A stretch of DNA of 32,870 nucleotides from an uncultured Oscillospiraceae bacterium (GCA_934589065.1 CAKTNN010000025.1:1-32870), one strand, 5' to 3'. Numbered from the stretch's first letter, positions 15,208 to 24,125 are shown. The notes: generated from the letters alone by a model not told the origin. Made by a program: numbers and translations.

Positions 15208-16320
15208 ATGAACGTAATGGGTATCCTTTTCACCAACGATGCAAATATCGGCGAGCTGACCGCCAAGCGGTCTATCGCTTCCATTCCCTTTGCCGGACGC
15301 TACCGTCAGGTGGATTTCGGCCTGAGCAATCTGAGCTGGGCCGGTGTGCACCACCTGGCAATTATCTCCCGGTTTAATTACCAGTCCCTGATGGACCACA
15401 TCGGCGACGGCGAAGAGTGGGGCCTGAAGCTGGGCGAGGGCGGCCTGCAGTACATCACCCCCTACGCAACCTCCGAAACCCACAGCTATCGGGGCAAGCT
15501 GGAGAGCCTGTACAATGCCATGGCATTTCTGGAATACGGAAAGGAAGACGAGTATGTATTCCTGGTAGACTCCGCCGTGATTTACAACATCGACCTGAAA
15601 AAGGTGCTGGCTGACCACATCAAGAGCGGCAAGGATATTACCGTAGTGGTCAAGGCCGGGGTCGCCAACAGCAAGAAGGTGCTGGATCTGGCGGTTACCC
15701 TGGATGAAAATAAGGAAATCAATGATATTGTGGTGGATTACGCCGCCTCTGCCGAGTATCTGGCCTCTATGGATGTGTTCGTCACCACCAAGAAGTGGCT
15801 GATCAACATGGTGCGGGAGCGCATTGCCCACAATGCCTTCCACATGGACCGGGATTTGATCCTGGGCGGCTGGCAGACCGGCAAGGTCAGCGTCAACGCT
15901 TATGAGTTCGAGGGCGTGGCCCTGTACAACGATTCCGTTGCCGAGTATTTTGCCAACTCCATGGCGCTGCTGAAGCCCGATGTTCATAAGGGCATCTTCG
16001 ACCGGAAGCACCCGGTGTTCACCAAAGTTCGTGACCGTGTGCCCTCCTACTACGGCGAAGAGAGCAACATCGATAACTGCATGGTGGCAGACGGCTGCCT
16101 GCTGGGCGGCTCTGCCAAGGATTCCATCCTGTTCCGGCAGGTAACTCTGGCCCCCGGCGCACACATTGAGGACTGCGTCATTATGAACGATACCGTTATC
16201 GGGGAAGGCGCAGAGCTCAAGAACGTGATTCTGGATAAAAACGTTACCGTTCGCCCCGGCGCTAAGCTTATCGGCACACGGAACAATCCCATTGTCATTA
16301 AGCGGGGGGAGACTGTATGA
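15208..16320 (+). CDS. glgD: GlgD, regulatory paralogue of ADP-glucose pyrophosphorylase
   Basis: GlgD forms a hetero-oligomer with GlgC in Firmicutes and modulates it. The 370-residue product keeps the overall fold (SIPFAGRYRQVDFGLSNL; C-terminal beta-helix with VIGEGAELKNVILD). In place of the GGxGxRL nucleotide loop it has LFTNDANIGELT, and it also lacks the SGDH motif, so it is expected to have little or no catalytic activity by itself. The start is the ATG at 15208, 8 nt after AGGAGGG. Its stop overlaps the glgA start (ATGA), giving a coupled glgC-glgD-glgA unit. Confidence 0.93.
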   Translation: MNVMGILFTNDANIGELTAKRSIASIPFAGRYRQVDFGLSNLSWAGVHHLAIISRFNYQSLMDHIGDGEEWGLKLGEGGLQYITPYATSETHSYRGKLESLYNAMAFLEYGKEDEYVFLVDSAVIYNIDLKKVLADHIKSGKDITVVVKAGVANSKKVLDLAVTLDENKEINDIVVDYAASAEYLASMDVFVTTKKWLINMVRERIAHNAFHMDRDLILGGWQTGKVSVNAYEFEGVALYNDSVAEYFANSMALLKPDVHKGIFDRKHPVFTKVRDRVPSYYGEESNIDNCMVADGCLLGGSAKDSILFRQVTLAPGAHIEDCVIMNDTVIGEGAELKNVILDKNVTVRPGAKLIGTRNNPIVIKRGETV

Positions 16321-17765
16321 AAATTGCCATCTGCGCATCGGAAGCGGCCCCTTACGCCAAATCCGGCGGCCTTGGGGACGTAATGGAGGCGCTGCCTGCC
16401 GCTCTGAGCCGAATCGAGGGCAACCAGGTGGTTCTGTTCCTGCCCTACTACAATAAGATCAAGACCAATACCGCCTATGAGACAGAGCAGGTTGCCCAGT
16501 TCCGGGTGCAGATGGGCTGGCGGCAGCAGTACGCCGGCCTGCGGAAGCTTATCGATTGTCCCCGGGGCTTCCAGGTCTATTTCATTGACAACGATTACTA
16601 TTTTGGAACCCGTACCGGCGCCATCTATGGCGACATGGATGACGGCGAGCGGTTTGCCTACTTCTCCAAGGCCTGCCTGGATTCCATGGTGGCGCTGGAG
16701 TTTACCCCGGAGGTTATCCAGTGCAACGACTGGCAGACGGGGCTTATTCCCGTCTACCTGAAGGCCAGCTATCGGGATACGCCTTTGAAGGATACCCGCT
16801 GTATGTATACCATCCACAACATCGAGTATCAGGGCTGGGCGAACGCCAACTTCTTTGATGACATCCTGGGCCTTCCCTGGGAGTATCGGGGCTGCATGGA
16901 TATGAACGGCTCCGTAAACATGATGAAGGGGGCCATCGAGACGGCGGATCTGGTGACCACCGTCTCCGAGACCTACGCCAGGGAACTGATGTATCCCTAC
17001 TATGCCCACGGCCTGGACGGAATCCTGGCCCGGAATGCCTGGAAGCTCACGGGCATTACCAACGGCATCGATACCAATATCTTCAATCCGGAAACGGATC
17101 CCCACCTGCCCGCCAACTTTAGCGCTTCCGCCGTCCATCCCGGCAAGACCCAGTGTAAGACCGCGCTGCAAAAGGAGCTGGGGCTGCCGGTGGACAAGGA
17201 TATCCCCATGATGATCATGATCACCCGGCTTGCCGGGCACAAGGGGCTGGATCTTCTGTGCTACATCGCCCGGCGGCTGATGTGGGAGGAGAACGCCCAG
17301 CTGGTGCTCATCGGAACGGGAGAAGCCCAGTATGAGAATTTCTTCCGGGAGCTGCAAGCCCAATTCCCGGATCAGGTATCTGCCCAGATCACCTTTAATG
17401 TGGGCCTGGCTGCCAAGGTTTATGCCGCCGGCGACCTGTACCTGATGCCCTCCAAGAGCGAGCCCTGCGGCCTGAGCCAGATGAACGCCATGCACTACGG
17501 CACCGTGCCTGTGGTTCACGCCACCGGCGGGCTCAAGGATACCGTTCCCCCCTGCGACGAATTTGGCAACGGCGGCCTGGGCTTTACCTTCCAGAGCTAC
17601 AATGCCGATGATTTCTACGCCGCCATCAAGCGCTGCCTGAACCTGTATACCTCCGACCGCGCCGCCTTTGAGGCACTGCGCAAGCGGGATATGGAGCAGG
17701 ATTTCAGCTGGGATGTGCCTGCCGGAAAGTATATGGATGCTTTCCGCAAAATGCTGTCCTGGTAA
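16317..17765 (+). CDS. glgA: Glycogen synthase GlgA
   Basis: GlgA is a GT5 family glucosyltransferase that uses ADP-glucose to extend alpha-1,4-glucan. The product has 482 residues, the usual length. The N-terminal ADP-glucose motif AKSGGLGDV is at about 14-22, followed by the GT5 domain with QCNDWQTGLIPVYLK. The second Rossmann domain includes ITRLAGHKGLDLL and the donor-binding PSKSEPCGLSQMNAMHYGTVPVVHATGGLKDTV region (the E of SEPCG is the conserved acid). It overlaps glgD by 4 bp and is followed by a terminator-like hairpin. No branching enzyme gene is present here. Confidence 0.95.
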   Translation: MKIAICASEAAPYAKSGGLGDVMEALPAALSRIEGNQVVLFLPYYNKIKTNTAYETEQVAQFRVQMGWRQQYAGLRKLIDCPRGFQVYFIDNDYYFGTRTGAIYGDMDDGERFAYFSKACLDSMVALEFTPEVIQCNDWQTGLIPVYLKASYRDTPLKDTRCMYTIHNIEYQGWANANFFDDILGLPWEYRGCMDMNGSVNMMKGAIETADLVTTVSETYARELMYPYYAHGLDGILARNAWKLTGITNGIDTNIFNPETDPHLPANFSASAVHPGKTQCKTALQKELGLPVDKDIPMMIMITRLAGHKGLDLLCYIARRLMWEENAQLVLIGTGEAQYENFFRELQAQFPDQVSAQITFNVGLAAKVYAAGDLYLMPSKSEPCGLSQMNAMHYGTVPVVHATGGLKDTVPPCDEFGNGGLGFTFQSYNADDFYAAIKRCLNLYTSDRAAFEALRKRDMEQDFSWDVPAGKYMDAFRKMLSW

Positions 17766-17775
17766 AAACCAGTTT

Positions 17776-17806
17776 ATACCGCCCATGCCCCATGGGCGGT
17801 ATTTTC
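17776..17806 (+). terminator. Hairpin terminator after glgA
   Basis: A perfect 12-bp stem (17776-17787 with 17791-17802, ATACCGCCCATG and its complement) with loop CCC, then TTTTCC. The T-run is short, so read-through into the alpha-glucan hydrolase gene is possible. Confidence 0.65.
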
Positions 17807-17892
17807 CTGGCTTTCCCACAGCTGCGTAAGCCTCGCAAAGCCTTTTCCGCCCCATTTTCGGTGCGGGAGAGTTTTACAAAGGAGATAACCAC

Positions 17893-19734
17893 ATGAGAAT
17901 TCTTTTCGACAGCAAGCAGGCCATTTTCAAAACCCCCTTCGGGTGCCTGACCCCGGAGGAAAAATGCACCCTGCATATTTATATCCCCGTAGCCGTAAGC
18001 ACCAGGCGGGTTGAGATCGTGTTGTGCCGCCAGGACGGCAGCGAAATGGATACCGCCCCCATGGCCTACGAAAAAACAGTGGGGCCTTACGAATATTGGC
18101 AGGGGGATTTTTGCCTGGCGGAGCGGGGGCTCTACTTCTATTATTTCCGCATTACCGATCCTCACGATACCTTCCGGCTCTTTAAAGAGGGGGACGATAC
18201 CAATATGGAGGCCGGGGATATGTGGCAGGTCAGTTGTATTCCCGCAGACTTTTATACCCCCCAGTGGGCAAAGGGGGCCGTCATCTATCAGGTGTTCCCG
18301 GATCGGTTTCATAAAAGCGGCGAGCCCGACCTTTGGGGAAAGCTTCAGCCCTATACCGTCCACGGGGACTGGTATGAGGAGGTGCATTGGCAGCCGGACA
18401 GCCAGGGCTGGGTGCTGAACAATGACTTTTACGGGGGGAATTTCCGGGGCATTACGGAGAAAATGGACTATATCGCCTCTCTGGGAACCACCATTCTCTA
18501 TCTGAACCCCATTAGCAAAAGCTTTTCTTCCCACCGCTACGATACCGGCGACTACAAAACCCCCGACCCTATGCTGGGCACGGAGTCGGATTTCCAGGCC
18601 CTGTGCCGGGCGGCTCACAGCCGGGGCATTCGGGTGATTCTGGATGGCGTGTATTCCCACACGGGTTCCGACAGCCTCTATTTTGACCGGGAGGGGACCT
18701 TTGGCGGCAATGGGGCCTACAACCGGCAGGATAGCCCTTACTACAGCTGGTATACCTTTTACCAGTGGCCCAACAGCTACAATTCCTGGTGGGGCTTCGA
18801 TACCCTGCCTACGGTGAACAAGATGGACGAGAAATTCCTGGACTACATCATCCGGGATGAGGACAGCGTGGTGGCTCACTGGCTGCGGCTGGGAGCGGAC
18901 GGCTTCCGGCTGGATGTGGCGGACGAGCTGCCGGATGCCTTTATTGCCCTGCTCCGGGCACGAATTCGGGAGGTGAAACCCGATGCCCTTTTGATGGGAG
19001 AAGTGTGGGAGGATGCCTCCAATAAGGTGGCTTATGATGTCCGCCGCCGTTACTTTGTGGATGGAGAGCTGGACAGCGTCATGAACTATCCCTTCCGCAC
19101 CGCGATTTTGAACTTCATGCGTGGCCGGGACAGCGGTCGGGGCCTAAGGGATACGGTGATGACCATTGTGGAAAACTATCCGCCCCAGGTGGTTGCCTGC
19201 AATATGAACCTTCTGGGAACCCACGATACTCCCCGGATTCTTACCGCCCTGGTGGATGATTTTGACGGAAGCCGGGAGGAAAAGGCCGCCCGGCACCTGA
19301 CCAAAAATCAGATGGAAGTTGCCAGAGACCGGCTGCAAATGGCGGCCTTCCTGCAATATACCCTGCCCGGAAGCCCCAGCCTCTACTACGGAGACGAGGC
19401 ACTGATGGAGGGGTATAAAGATCCCTTCAACCGCCGTACCTATCCCTGGGGCAGAGAGGATGGGGAGATTCTCAGCTTCTTCCGCCATTTGGGCAAACTC
19501 CGGAAGGAGCGGGAGGAGCTCCGGCTGGGAGATATCTCCTTCTTTGCCGCCGGGGATAAGCACCTGGGCTTTACCAGAAGCTTTGAGGGCAAAACCTGTA
19601 GAATTTATGTAAACCGAAGCGGTGATCCCTGGGAGGTGGAGGCCGGTCACGTGCTCATGGGCAAGCTCCTGGATACGGTGGCCTACGACCAGCTGACCCT
19701 GTCCCCCAGAGGCTTCTGCGTGGTGGAGGGATAA
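17893..19734 (+). CDS. GH13 alpha-glucan hydrolase (neopullulanase/cyclomaltodextrinase-like)
   Basis: This is a 613-residue glycoside hydrolase of family 13. An N-terminal beta-sandwich of about 120 residues is followed by the TIM barrel opening with AVIYQVFPDRF. Conserved regions are DGVYSHTG, DGFRLDVADE with nucleophile Asp341, MGEVWED with acid/base Glu370, and LGTHDTPR with stabiliser Asp445. A short C-terminal sheet domain completes it. There is no signal peptide, so it acts inside the cell, presumably on maltodextrins or glycogen-derived oligosaccharides. The N-terminal domain and motifs suit the neopullulanase/cyclomaltodextrinase group; exact specificity is not readable. The start has AAGGAGAT about 8 nt upstream. 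It follows glgCDA but behind a hairpin. Confidence 0.88.
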   Translation: MRILFDSKQAIFKTPFGCLTPEEKCTLHIYIPVAVSTRRVEIVLCRQDGSEMDTAPMAYEKTVGPYEYWQGDFCLAERGLYFYYFRITDPHDTFRLFKEGDDTNMEAGDMWQVSCIPADFYTPQWAKGAVIYQVFPDRFHKSGEPDLWGKLQPYTVHGDWYEEVHWQPDSQGWVLNNDFYGGNFRGITEKMDYIASLGTTILYLNPISKSFSSHRYDTGDYKTPDPMLGTESDFQALCRAAHSRGIRVILDGVYSHTGSDSLYFDREGTFGGNGAYNRQDSPYYSWYTFYQWPNSYNSWWGFDTLPTVNKMDEKFLDYIIRDEDSVVAHWLRLGADGFRLDVADELPDAFIALLRARIREVKPDALLMGEVWEDASNKVAYDVRRRYFVDGELDSVMNYPFRTAILNFMRGRDSGRGLRDTVMTIVENYPPQVVACNMNLLGTHDTPRILTALVDDFDGSREEKAARHLTKNQMEVARDRLQMAAFLQYTLPGSPSLYYGDEALMEGYKDPFNRRTYPWGREDGEILSFFRHLGKLRKEREELRLGDISFFAAGDKHLGFTRSFEGKTCRIYVNRSGDPWEVEAGHVLMGKLLDTVAYDQLTLSPRGFCVVEG

Positions 19735-19737
19735 TAA

Positions 19738-19908
19738 GTGGAATATTTCCTTTCCGGCTACTGCCGCTGTATGGATGCCAGCCGCCGGGTGCTGCTGGAA
19801 ACCGATGAAGAAGGTTTTGAGGTGGACTGCAATTTCGGCGCTTGCCCCTACGAGAGCGAATGCCAAATTGCCGCCGCCATCCGGGAAAAGCTGGGCGCAG
19901 AAGAATAA
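19738..19908 (+). CDS. 56-residue cysteine-rich small protein, GTG start
   Basis: A GTG at 19738, 3 bp after the hydrolase stop, has GGAGGG at 19725-19730 with ideal spacing and opens 56 codons. Five cysteines lie at positions 9, 11, 31, 36 and 42 (pattern CxC...Cx4Cx5C), inside segments SGYCRCMDAS, VDCNFGACPYESEC and a C-terminal helix QIAAAIREKL. The pattern suggests a small zinc or iron-sulfur site. The function is unknown. I have an impression of similar small proteins in related Clostridia but cannot verify it. It is translationally coupled to the GH13 gene and followed by a terminator. Confidence 0.6.
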   Translation: MEYFLSGYCRCMDASRRVLLETDEEGFEVDCNFGACPYESECQIAAAIREKLGAEE

Positions 19909-19993
19909 AAGAAGGACTGCCGGACGAATGATGGGGCCTGCGGGCAACTTCCCGGTATGTCACTCCTTTACCTCCGTTACGGCTTCGCAGTGT

Positions 19994-20024
19994 GTCCCTC
20001 TCCATCCGGAGAGGGACTTTTTAC
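19994..20024 (+). terminator. Intrinsic terminator of the GH13/small-protein unit
   Basis: GTCCCTCTCC (19994-20003) pairs perfectly with GGAGAGGGAC (20008-20017) around loop ATCC, followed by TTTTTACTTT. Confidence 0.85.
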
Positions 20025-20051
20025 TTTCCTAAAAATTTAAAAAATAAAGGG

Positions 20052-20080
20052 AAGACAACCGGCGCAACTTGTGTTATACT
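20052..20080 (+). promoter_or_regulatory. Promoter of the DUF3810-rsmG unit
   Basis: AAGACA (20052-20057), 17-bp spacer and TATACT (20075-20080) with an extended TG just before the -10. The transcript would start near 20087, which rules out an earlier in-frame start at 20069 and supports the TTG start at 20126. Confidence 0.5.
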
Positions 20081-20125
20081 AATATACTGATTAGATATAC
20101 CATTCCAATAAGGAGGGTTCCCCTT

Positions 20126-21301
20126 TTGAAATATTTACGCGGATACTTAACCGCCGGTATCTTTGGCGCGATCACCTGGGTGCTGATGGCCTACGGGCAG
20201 CGGTTTTCCACCCTGGTGGATATGATTTACCCCTACGTGACGAGAAACCTGCAAAGCATTCTGGCCCAGTGGAGCGGTCAGGTGAATTTCTGCCTGTGGC
20301 AGCTGTTGGCGGTTGCCCTGGGGGTATTGGTGCTGTGCAGCATTGTGCTGATGGTGGTGCTCAAGTGGAACATCGTCCAGTGGCTTGGCTGGGTGCTGGC
20401 GGTATTCAGCTGCATCTATACCCTGCACACCGCCGCTTACGGCCTGAATTTCTATGCCGGCCCGATTTCCGAGGACTTGCGTCTGGATATGTCCCCCTAT
20501 ACCCTGGAGGAGCTTACCGAGGCAACGGAGTACTACCGGAACGAAGCCAACGCCCTGGCAGCTACCATGCCTCGGAAGAGTGACGGCACGGTATCCTTCC
20601 GCACTTTTGAAGAGCTGGCATCTATGGCAGGGGACGGCTTTAAAACCCTGACATACGAGAAGCACTATCCCATTTTCGCCGGTTCTACCGTTCCGGTGAA
20701 AAAGCTGGGCTGGTCGGATATGTATACCAGCATGGGCATTACCGGCTTTACCTTTGCCCTGACGGGAGAGGCAGCGGTGAATCCCCAGGCTCCGGACGTC
20801 AGTCTGCCCTTTACGATGTGCCATGAGATGAGCCACCGGATGAGCATTGCCAACGAGCGGGATGCCAATTTTGCCGCGTTTCTGGCAGCTTCCAACAATT
20901 CCGATTCTCAGTTCCGCTACTCTGCCTACTTTATGGCCTACCGCTACTGCATGGCAGCCCTGAGCACCGTCACCAGCCAGGCCGCCGTGGATGCCCGGGC
21001 AAGGGTGGACGAGGGGGTCAGCGATTATCTGCGCTATGATATGGCCCAGTACGATGCCTTCTACCGCACCCGCAAGAGCGATACTGCCACCAAGGCCGGG
21101 GATGCGGTGAACAATGCCTATCTGAAAACCAGCGGCGATGCCTCCGGCCTTGCCTCCTACGGAGAGGTTTGCGATCTGCTGGTCAGCTGGCATATTCAGC
21201 AGGTTCTGCTGCCCAGCCTGGCGGTGGAGGAGAACCCCTTCGATCCCATGGATAAGACCCAGGTGGATCTGACGGGCATTGTCCATGCAGGAGGAAACTA
21301 A
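20126..21301 (+). CDS. DUF3810-type membrane protein with HExxH metalloprotease-like motif
   Basis: The 391-residue protein begins with hydrophobic segments (about 8-30, 55-85 and 88-110) and then a soluble domain. That domain holds CHEMSHRMSIANERDANFAAFLA: His233, Glu234 and His237 form an HExxH zinc motif, and Glu244 or Asp246 is a plausible third ligand. DUF3810 proteins have this layout; no substrate is known to me. Start TTG at 20126 lies 9 nt after AGGAGG, and the promoter position excludes the upstream ATG. The ribosome-binding site of rsmG lies inside its last codons, so the two genes are coupled. Confidence 0.78.
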   Translation: MKYLRGYLTAGIFGAITWVLMAYGQRFSTLVDMIYPYVTRNLQSILAQWSGQVNFCLWQLLAVALGVLVLCSIVLMVVLKWNIVQWLGWVLAVFSCIYTLHTAAYGLNFYAGPISEDLRLDMSPYTLEELTEATEYYRNEANALAATMPRKSDGTVSFRTFEELASMAGDGFKTLTYEKHYPIFAGSTVPVKKLGWSDMYTSMGITGFTFALTGEAAVNPQAPDVSLPFTMCHEMSHRMSIANERDANFAAFLAASNNSDSQFRYSAYFMAYRYCMAALSTVTSQAAVDARARVDEGVSDYLRYDMAQYDAFYRTRKSDTATKAGDAVNNAYLKTSGDASGLASYGEVCDLLVSWHIQQVLLPSLAVEENPFDPMDKTQVDLTGIVHAGGN

Positions 21302-21304
21302 ACC

Positions 21305-22009
21305 ATGGAAAACAAAATGAAAAGCACCCTGTTGGAGGGCCTGCCTGCCTTGCATCTGGAACTGGCGGAAAGCCAAATAGATACCCTCTGCGCCTTCGGG
21401 GCGGCAGTGGTCAGGCAGAACGAGGTGATGAATCTCACCGCCATTACAGAGGATGCCCAGGTTGCCAAGCTGCACCTGCTGGACAGCCTGACGGTGCTGT
21501 CCCAGCTGGATTTAACGGGGAAAAAGCTGATTGACGTGGGCTGCGGCGCAGGATTTCCCGGCGTGCCCCTGGCAATCGCCTGCCCCCAGGCAGAAGTCAC
21601 CCTGCTGGATAGCCTGGGCAAGCGGGTTGCCTGGCTGCAGGAGATTCTCCCTCAGCTGGGAGTAAACGCCCGCTGCGTTACCGCCCGGGCGGAGGAAGCG
21701 GTGGCCCAGTGCCGGGAAACCTACGATTATGCGGTATCCCGGGCGGTTGCCAGACTGAATATCCTTTTGGAGTTGCTGGCTCCTTATGTAAAGGTTGGGG
21801 GCGCAGTGGTCGCCATGAAGGGCAGCGCCGCCAGAGAAGAGCTGGCGGAGTGCGATGCCGCCATGAAAAAACTGGGGCTGAAGCTGGAAAGCCTGACGGA
21901 ATATCCGGTGGACGGGGCCAGCCATGGGGTGATTGTACTGCGGAAGGTTTCCCCCACGCCCAAGGCCTACCCCCGGCGGTATGCCAAAATCAAGCAGTCC
22001 CCTCTGTAA
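21305..22009 (+). CDS. rsmG: 16S rRNA (guanine-N7)-methyltransferase RsmG (GidB)
   Basis: RsmG uses S-adenosylmethionine to methylate G527 of 16S rRNA. The 234-residue product has the family N-terminus (NEVMNLTAITE), the SAM-binding motif DVGCGAGFPGVPLAIACP at about 75-92, LLDSLGKRVAWLQE and the SRAVA segment. Length and motifs are normal. In many bacteria rsmG lies near the replication origin with mnmG; here it follows a DUF3810 gene instead, and no origin signals are visible. AGGAGG at 21289-21294 inside the preceding gene sets the ATG at 21305. Confidence 0.95.
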   Translation: MENKMKSTLLEGLPALHLELAESQIDTLCAFGAAVVRQNEVMNLTAITEDAQVAKLHLLDSLTVLSQLDLTGKKLIDVGCGAGFPGVPLAIACPQAEVTLLDSLGKRVAWLQEILPQLGVNARCVTARAEEAVAQCRETYDYAVSRAVARLNILLELLAPYVKVGGAVVAMKGSAAREELAECDAAMKKLGLKLESLTEYPVDGASHGVIVLRKVSPTPKAYPRRYAKIKQSPL

Positions 22010-22022
22010 ATAAGGAGTGGAC

Positions 22023-22976
22023 ATGAAACAAAATCTTATTTCGGCCTGTGCCTTCCTGCTGATTCTTGCCGTGCTTCTGGGAGGGCTCAGCGCCCTCTTT
22101 TTCCCAAAAGGGAACGCCCTGGAAGACGGCATTCAGGAGCCGGAGCTCTATGGCTTTCTGGCAGAACCGGAAAACAGCCTGGATGTGGTGGTGCTGGGGG
22201 ACAGCATCCCGTATTGCTCCATGGCACCGGTGCGGCTGTGGCAGGGCTATGGCTACACAAGCTATGTCTGTGCCAGTACGGCCCAAAAGCTGTGCCAGTC
22301 TCAGGTGCTTCTGACGCAGTTCCTGGAGCACCAAAAACCCAAAGTGGTGCTGCTGGAAACCGACCAGCTGTACCTGGATATGACGCTTCCGGATGTGCTC
22401 TCCTGCCGTGCTTCCGCTGTGCTCCCGGTACTGCAATACCACGATAATTGGAAATTTGTCCGGCTGTCTCAAATGCTCACTGTGCCGCGTTATGATAACC
22501 TGACTGCCCAGAAGGGCTACCATTTGCGCAAGACCATCGAAGCGCTGGAGCCTGTGCCTTATATGCTGCCCAGCGAGGAGACAGAGCCAATTTCCTTTGC
22601 CGCAAAGGAAATTGTGGAGGAAATCAGCGCCCTTTGCCGCCGCAGTGGGGCGCAGCTGGTACTTTATACCGCCCCCAATGCCGCTGCCTGGAATACCCCC
22701 AGACACAATGCCGTCCAGGCCCTTGCCAATGAACTGGAGATTCCCTATCTGGACGCCAATCTGGCAGAGATTGATATCTTGTGGCAGGCGGATACCCTGG
22801 ATGCAGGGGAACACCTGAACATCATGGGCGCAGAGAAGGTGACTGCCTGGCTGGGGGCGTATCTGTCTTCTACCGACCTGCTGACGGATAAGCGTCAAGA
22901 CCCGGCCTACGCTGCCTGGGAGGACGCAGTACAGGAATTTGACCGCCGGGTCAACGACTCGGAGAACTATTACTAA
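22023..22976 (+). CDS. Membrane-anchored SGNH-like protein, paralogue A
   Basis: The 317-residue protein has an N-terminal membrane anchor (about 7-28) and an extracytoplasmic domain resembling SGNH hydrolases: block I is VVVLGDSIPY with the candidate nucleophile Ser, and the last block is DAGEHLNIMGAEKV with the candidate Asp/His pair. Between them are KPKVVLLETDQLY and YHDNWKFVRL, shared with the next two genes. Related domains act as O-acyl transferases or esterases on cell-wall polymers, often beside an MBOAT gene; no MBOAT is present here. The ATG at 22023 follows AAGGAG by 5 nt. Composition is like its neighbours. The precise function is unknown. Confidence 0.65.
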   Translation: MKQNLISACAFLLILAVLLGGLSALFFPKGNALEDGIQEPELYGFLAEPENSLDVVVLGDSIPYCSMAPVRLWQGYGYTSYVCASTAQKLCQSQVLLTQFLEHQKPKVVLLETDQLYLDMTLPDVLSCRASAVLPVLQYHDNWKFVRLSQMLTVPRYDNLTAQKGYHLRKTIEALEPVPYMLPSEETEPISFAAKEIVEEISALCRRSGAQLVLYTAPNAAAWNTPRHNAVQALANELEIPYLDANLAEIDILWQADTLDAGEHLNIMGAEKVTAWLGAYLSSTDLLTDKRQDPAYAAWEDAVQEFDRRVNDSENYY

Positions 22977-22977
22977 A

Positions 22978-23107
22978 GGAAAGGAGTCCCCCGCTTGCTG
23001 AAAAAAATACTGCGCAGCATCCTGTTTGTGGGGGTGCTGCTGATTCTCCTGATCCCCCTGGGCCTTCTGCTGGAGCCGAAAGACAATACGGAAGAGGCGG
23101 GGATGTA
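22978..23107 (+). repeat. 130-bp direct repeat, copy 1 (5' end of paralogue B)
   Basis: Covers the ribosome-binding site, TTG start and first 38 codons of paralogue B. It matches 23995-24125 base for base except one C more in copy 2 before the start codon (five versus six C) and one G/A change at codon 30. Confidence 0.9.
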
Positions 23108-23963
23108 CCTTGCGAAGCCCAATCAGATACGGTCATTCCCGAGCCATACAATCGAATTGTTGCTCTTAGGTGATAGTGAAGCGCAAACTTGTCTTTCACC
23201 GCTGGATTTGTGGGATGATAGTGGTATCCCAGGTTATGTTTGCAGCACTGGCAAACTTAAAGTATACCAGCTTGAGGAATTATTGGAAACCACACTTTCC
23301 ACGCAGAAACCCAAAGTAATCATTTTTGAAACAAATACGCTGTTTCGTGATATTCCTTTGGAAGATGTTATTGCTTTTTGGTGTGAGCGGCGTATACCTG
23401 TATTCCGTTATCATGATAGGTGGAAATCGCTTTCGATAACTGATTTTACATCAAAACCATATTATACGGCATCATCTCCAAGCCGGGGGCTCAGTATTCA
23501 TCCTGAATGCGTTCCTGCAGCAAATACCGACTATATGATTTCTACAGAAAAGCGGAAAGAGATCCCTTTTTGGGACAGATTTTATTTTGAGAAAATCTTA
23601 GAAATCTGTCGTGAGAACGGAATGGAGCTGATTGCATTCAGTAGTCCGAGCCCAATCAACTGGACATACGAGAAGCACAATGCAATGGTTGACTACACTG
23701 CACAGCTTGAAATTCCTTATTTGGATGGGAATGTTATGGATCTAGGCATTAACTGGTCAACCGATACCATGGACAAAGGGGATCACCTGAATTATTTTGG
23801 TGCGCGTAAGGTTACTGCCTTTTTCTCAAAGTATCTTCGGGAAAACTATGACTTCGTTGATTATAGGGAAGATCTTGCGTATGCCCAGTGGAATATGGAC
23901 GCTAAGGAGTTCCACAAACAGATGAATGAAAAAATAGCTGAATTGGAAGAACAAGCAAATTAA
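22995..23963 (+). CDS. Membrane-anchored SGNH-like protein, paralogue B (mosaic)
   Basis: The 322-residue product has the same plan as its neighbours: signal anchor MLKKILRSILFVGVLLILLI, GDSEAQTCLS, KPKVIIFETNTLF, RYHDRWKSLSITDF and DKGDHLNYFGARKVT. The first 38 residues are identical to paralogue C except one residue, from a shared 130-bp repeat. After about 23108 the gene becomes clearly AT-rich, with codons such as TTA, AGT, GAT and AAT that are rare next door, and it stays so to the stop. This looks like a body from another source joined to a local 5' end by homologous recombination. TTG is the start, 8 nt after AAGGAG. Confidence 0.65.
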   Translation: MLKKILRSILFVGVLLILLIPLGLLLEPKDNTEEAGMYLAKPNQIRSFPSHTIELLLLGDSEAQTCLSPLDLWDDSGIPGYVCSTGKLKVYQLEELLETTLSTQKPKVIIFETNTLFRDIPLEDVIAFWCERRIPVFRYHDRWKSLSITDFTSKPYYTASSPSRGLSIHPECVPAANTDYMISTEKRKEIPFWDRFYFEKILEICRENGMELIAFSSPSPINWTYEKHNAMVDYTAQLEIPYLDGNVMDLGINWSTDTMDKGDHLNYFGARKVTAFFSKYLRENYDFVDYREDLAYAQWNMDAKEFHKQMNEKIAELEEQAN

Positions 23964-23994
23964 ATGGTGCCAATGCCACCACGATGCTTCTTGA

Positions 23995-24125
23995 GGAAAG
24001 GAGTCCCCCCGCTTGCTGAAAAAAATACTGCGCAGCATCCTGTTTGTGGGGGTGCTGCTGATTCTCCTGATCCCCCTGGGCCTTCTGCTGGAGCCGAAAA
24101 ACAATACGGAAGAGGCGGGGATGTA
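23995..24125 (+). repeat. 130-bp direct repeat, copy 2 (5' end of paralogue C)
   Basis: Same sequence as 22978-23107 apart from one indel and one substitution, in the same orientation 1017-1018 bp apart. Recombination between the copies would delete exactly paralogue B and leave paralogue C whole. Confidence 0.9.

Noticed and set aside
16050..17855. 601-codon open frame antisense to glgD and glgA
   Set aside because: No motifs or start signal; the opposite strand encodes recognisable glycogen synthase.
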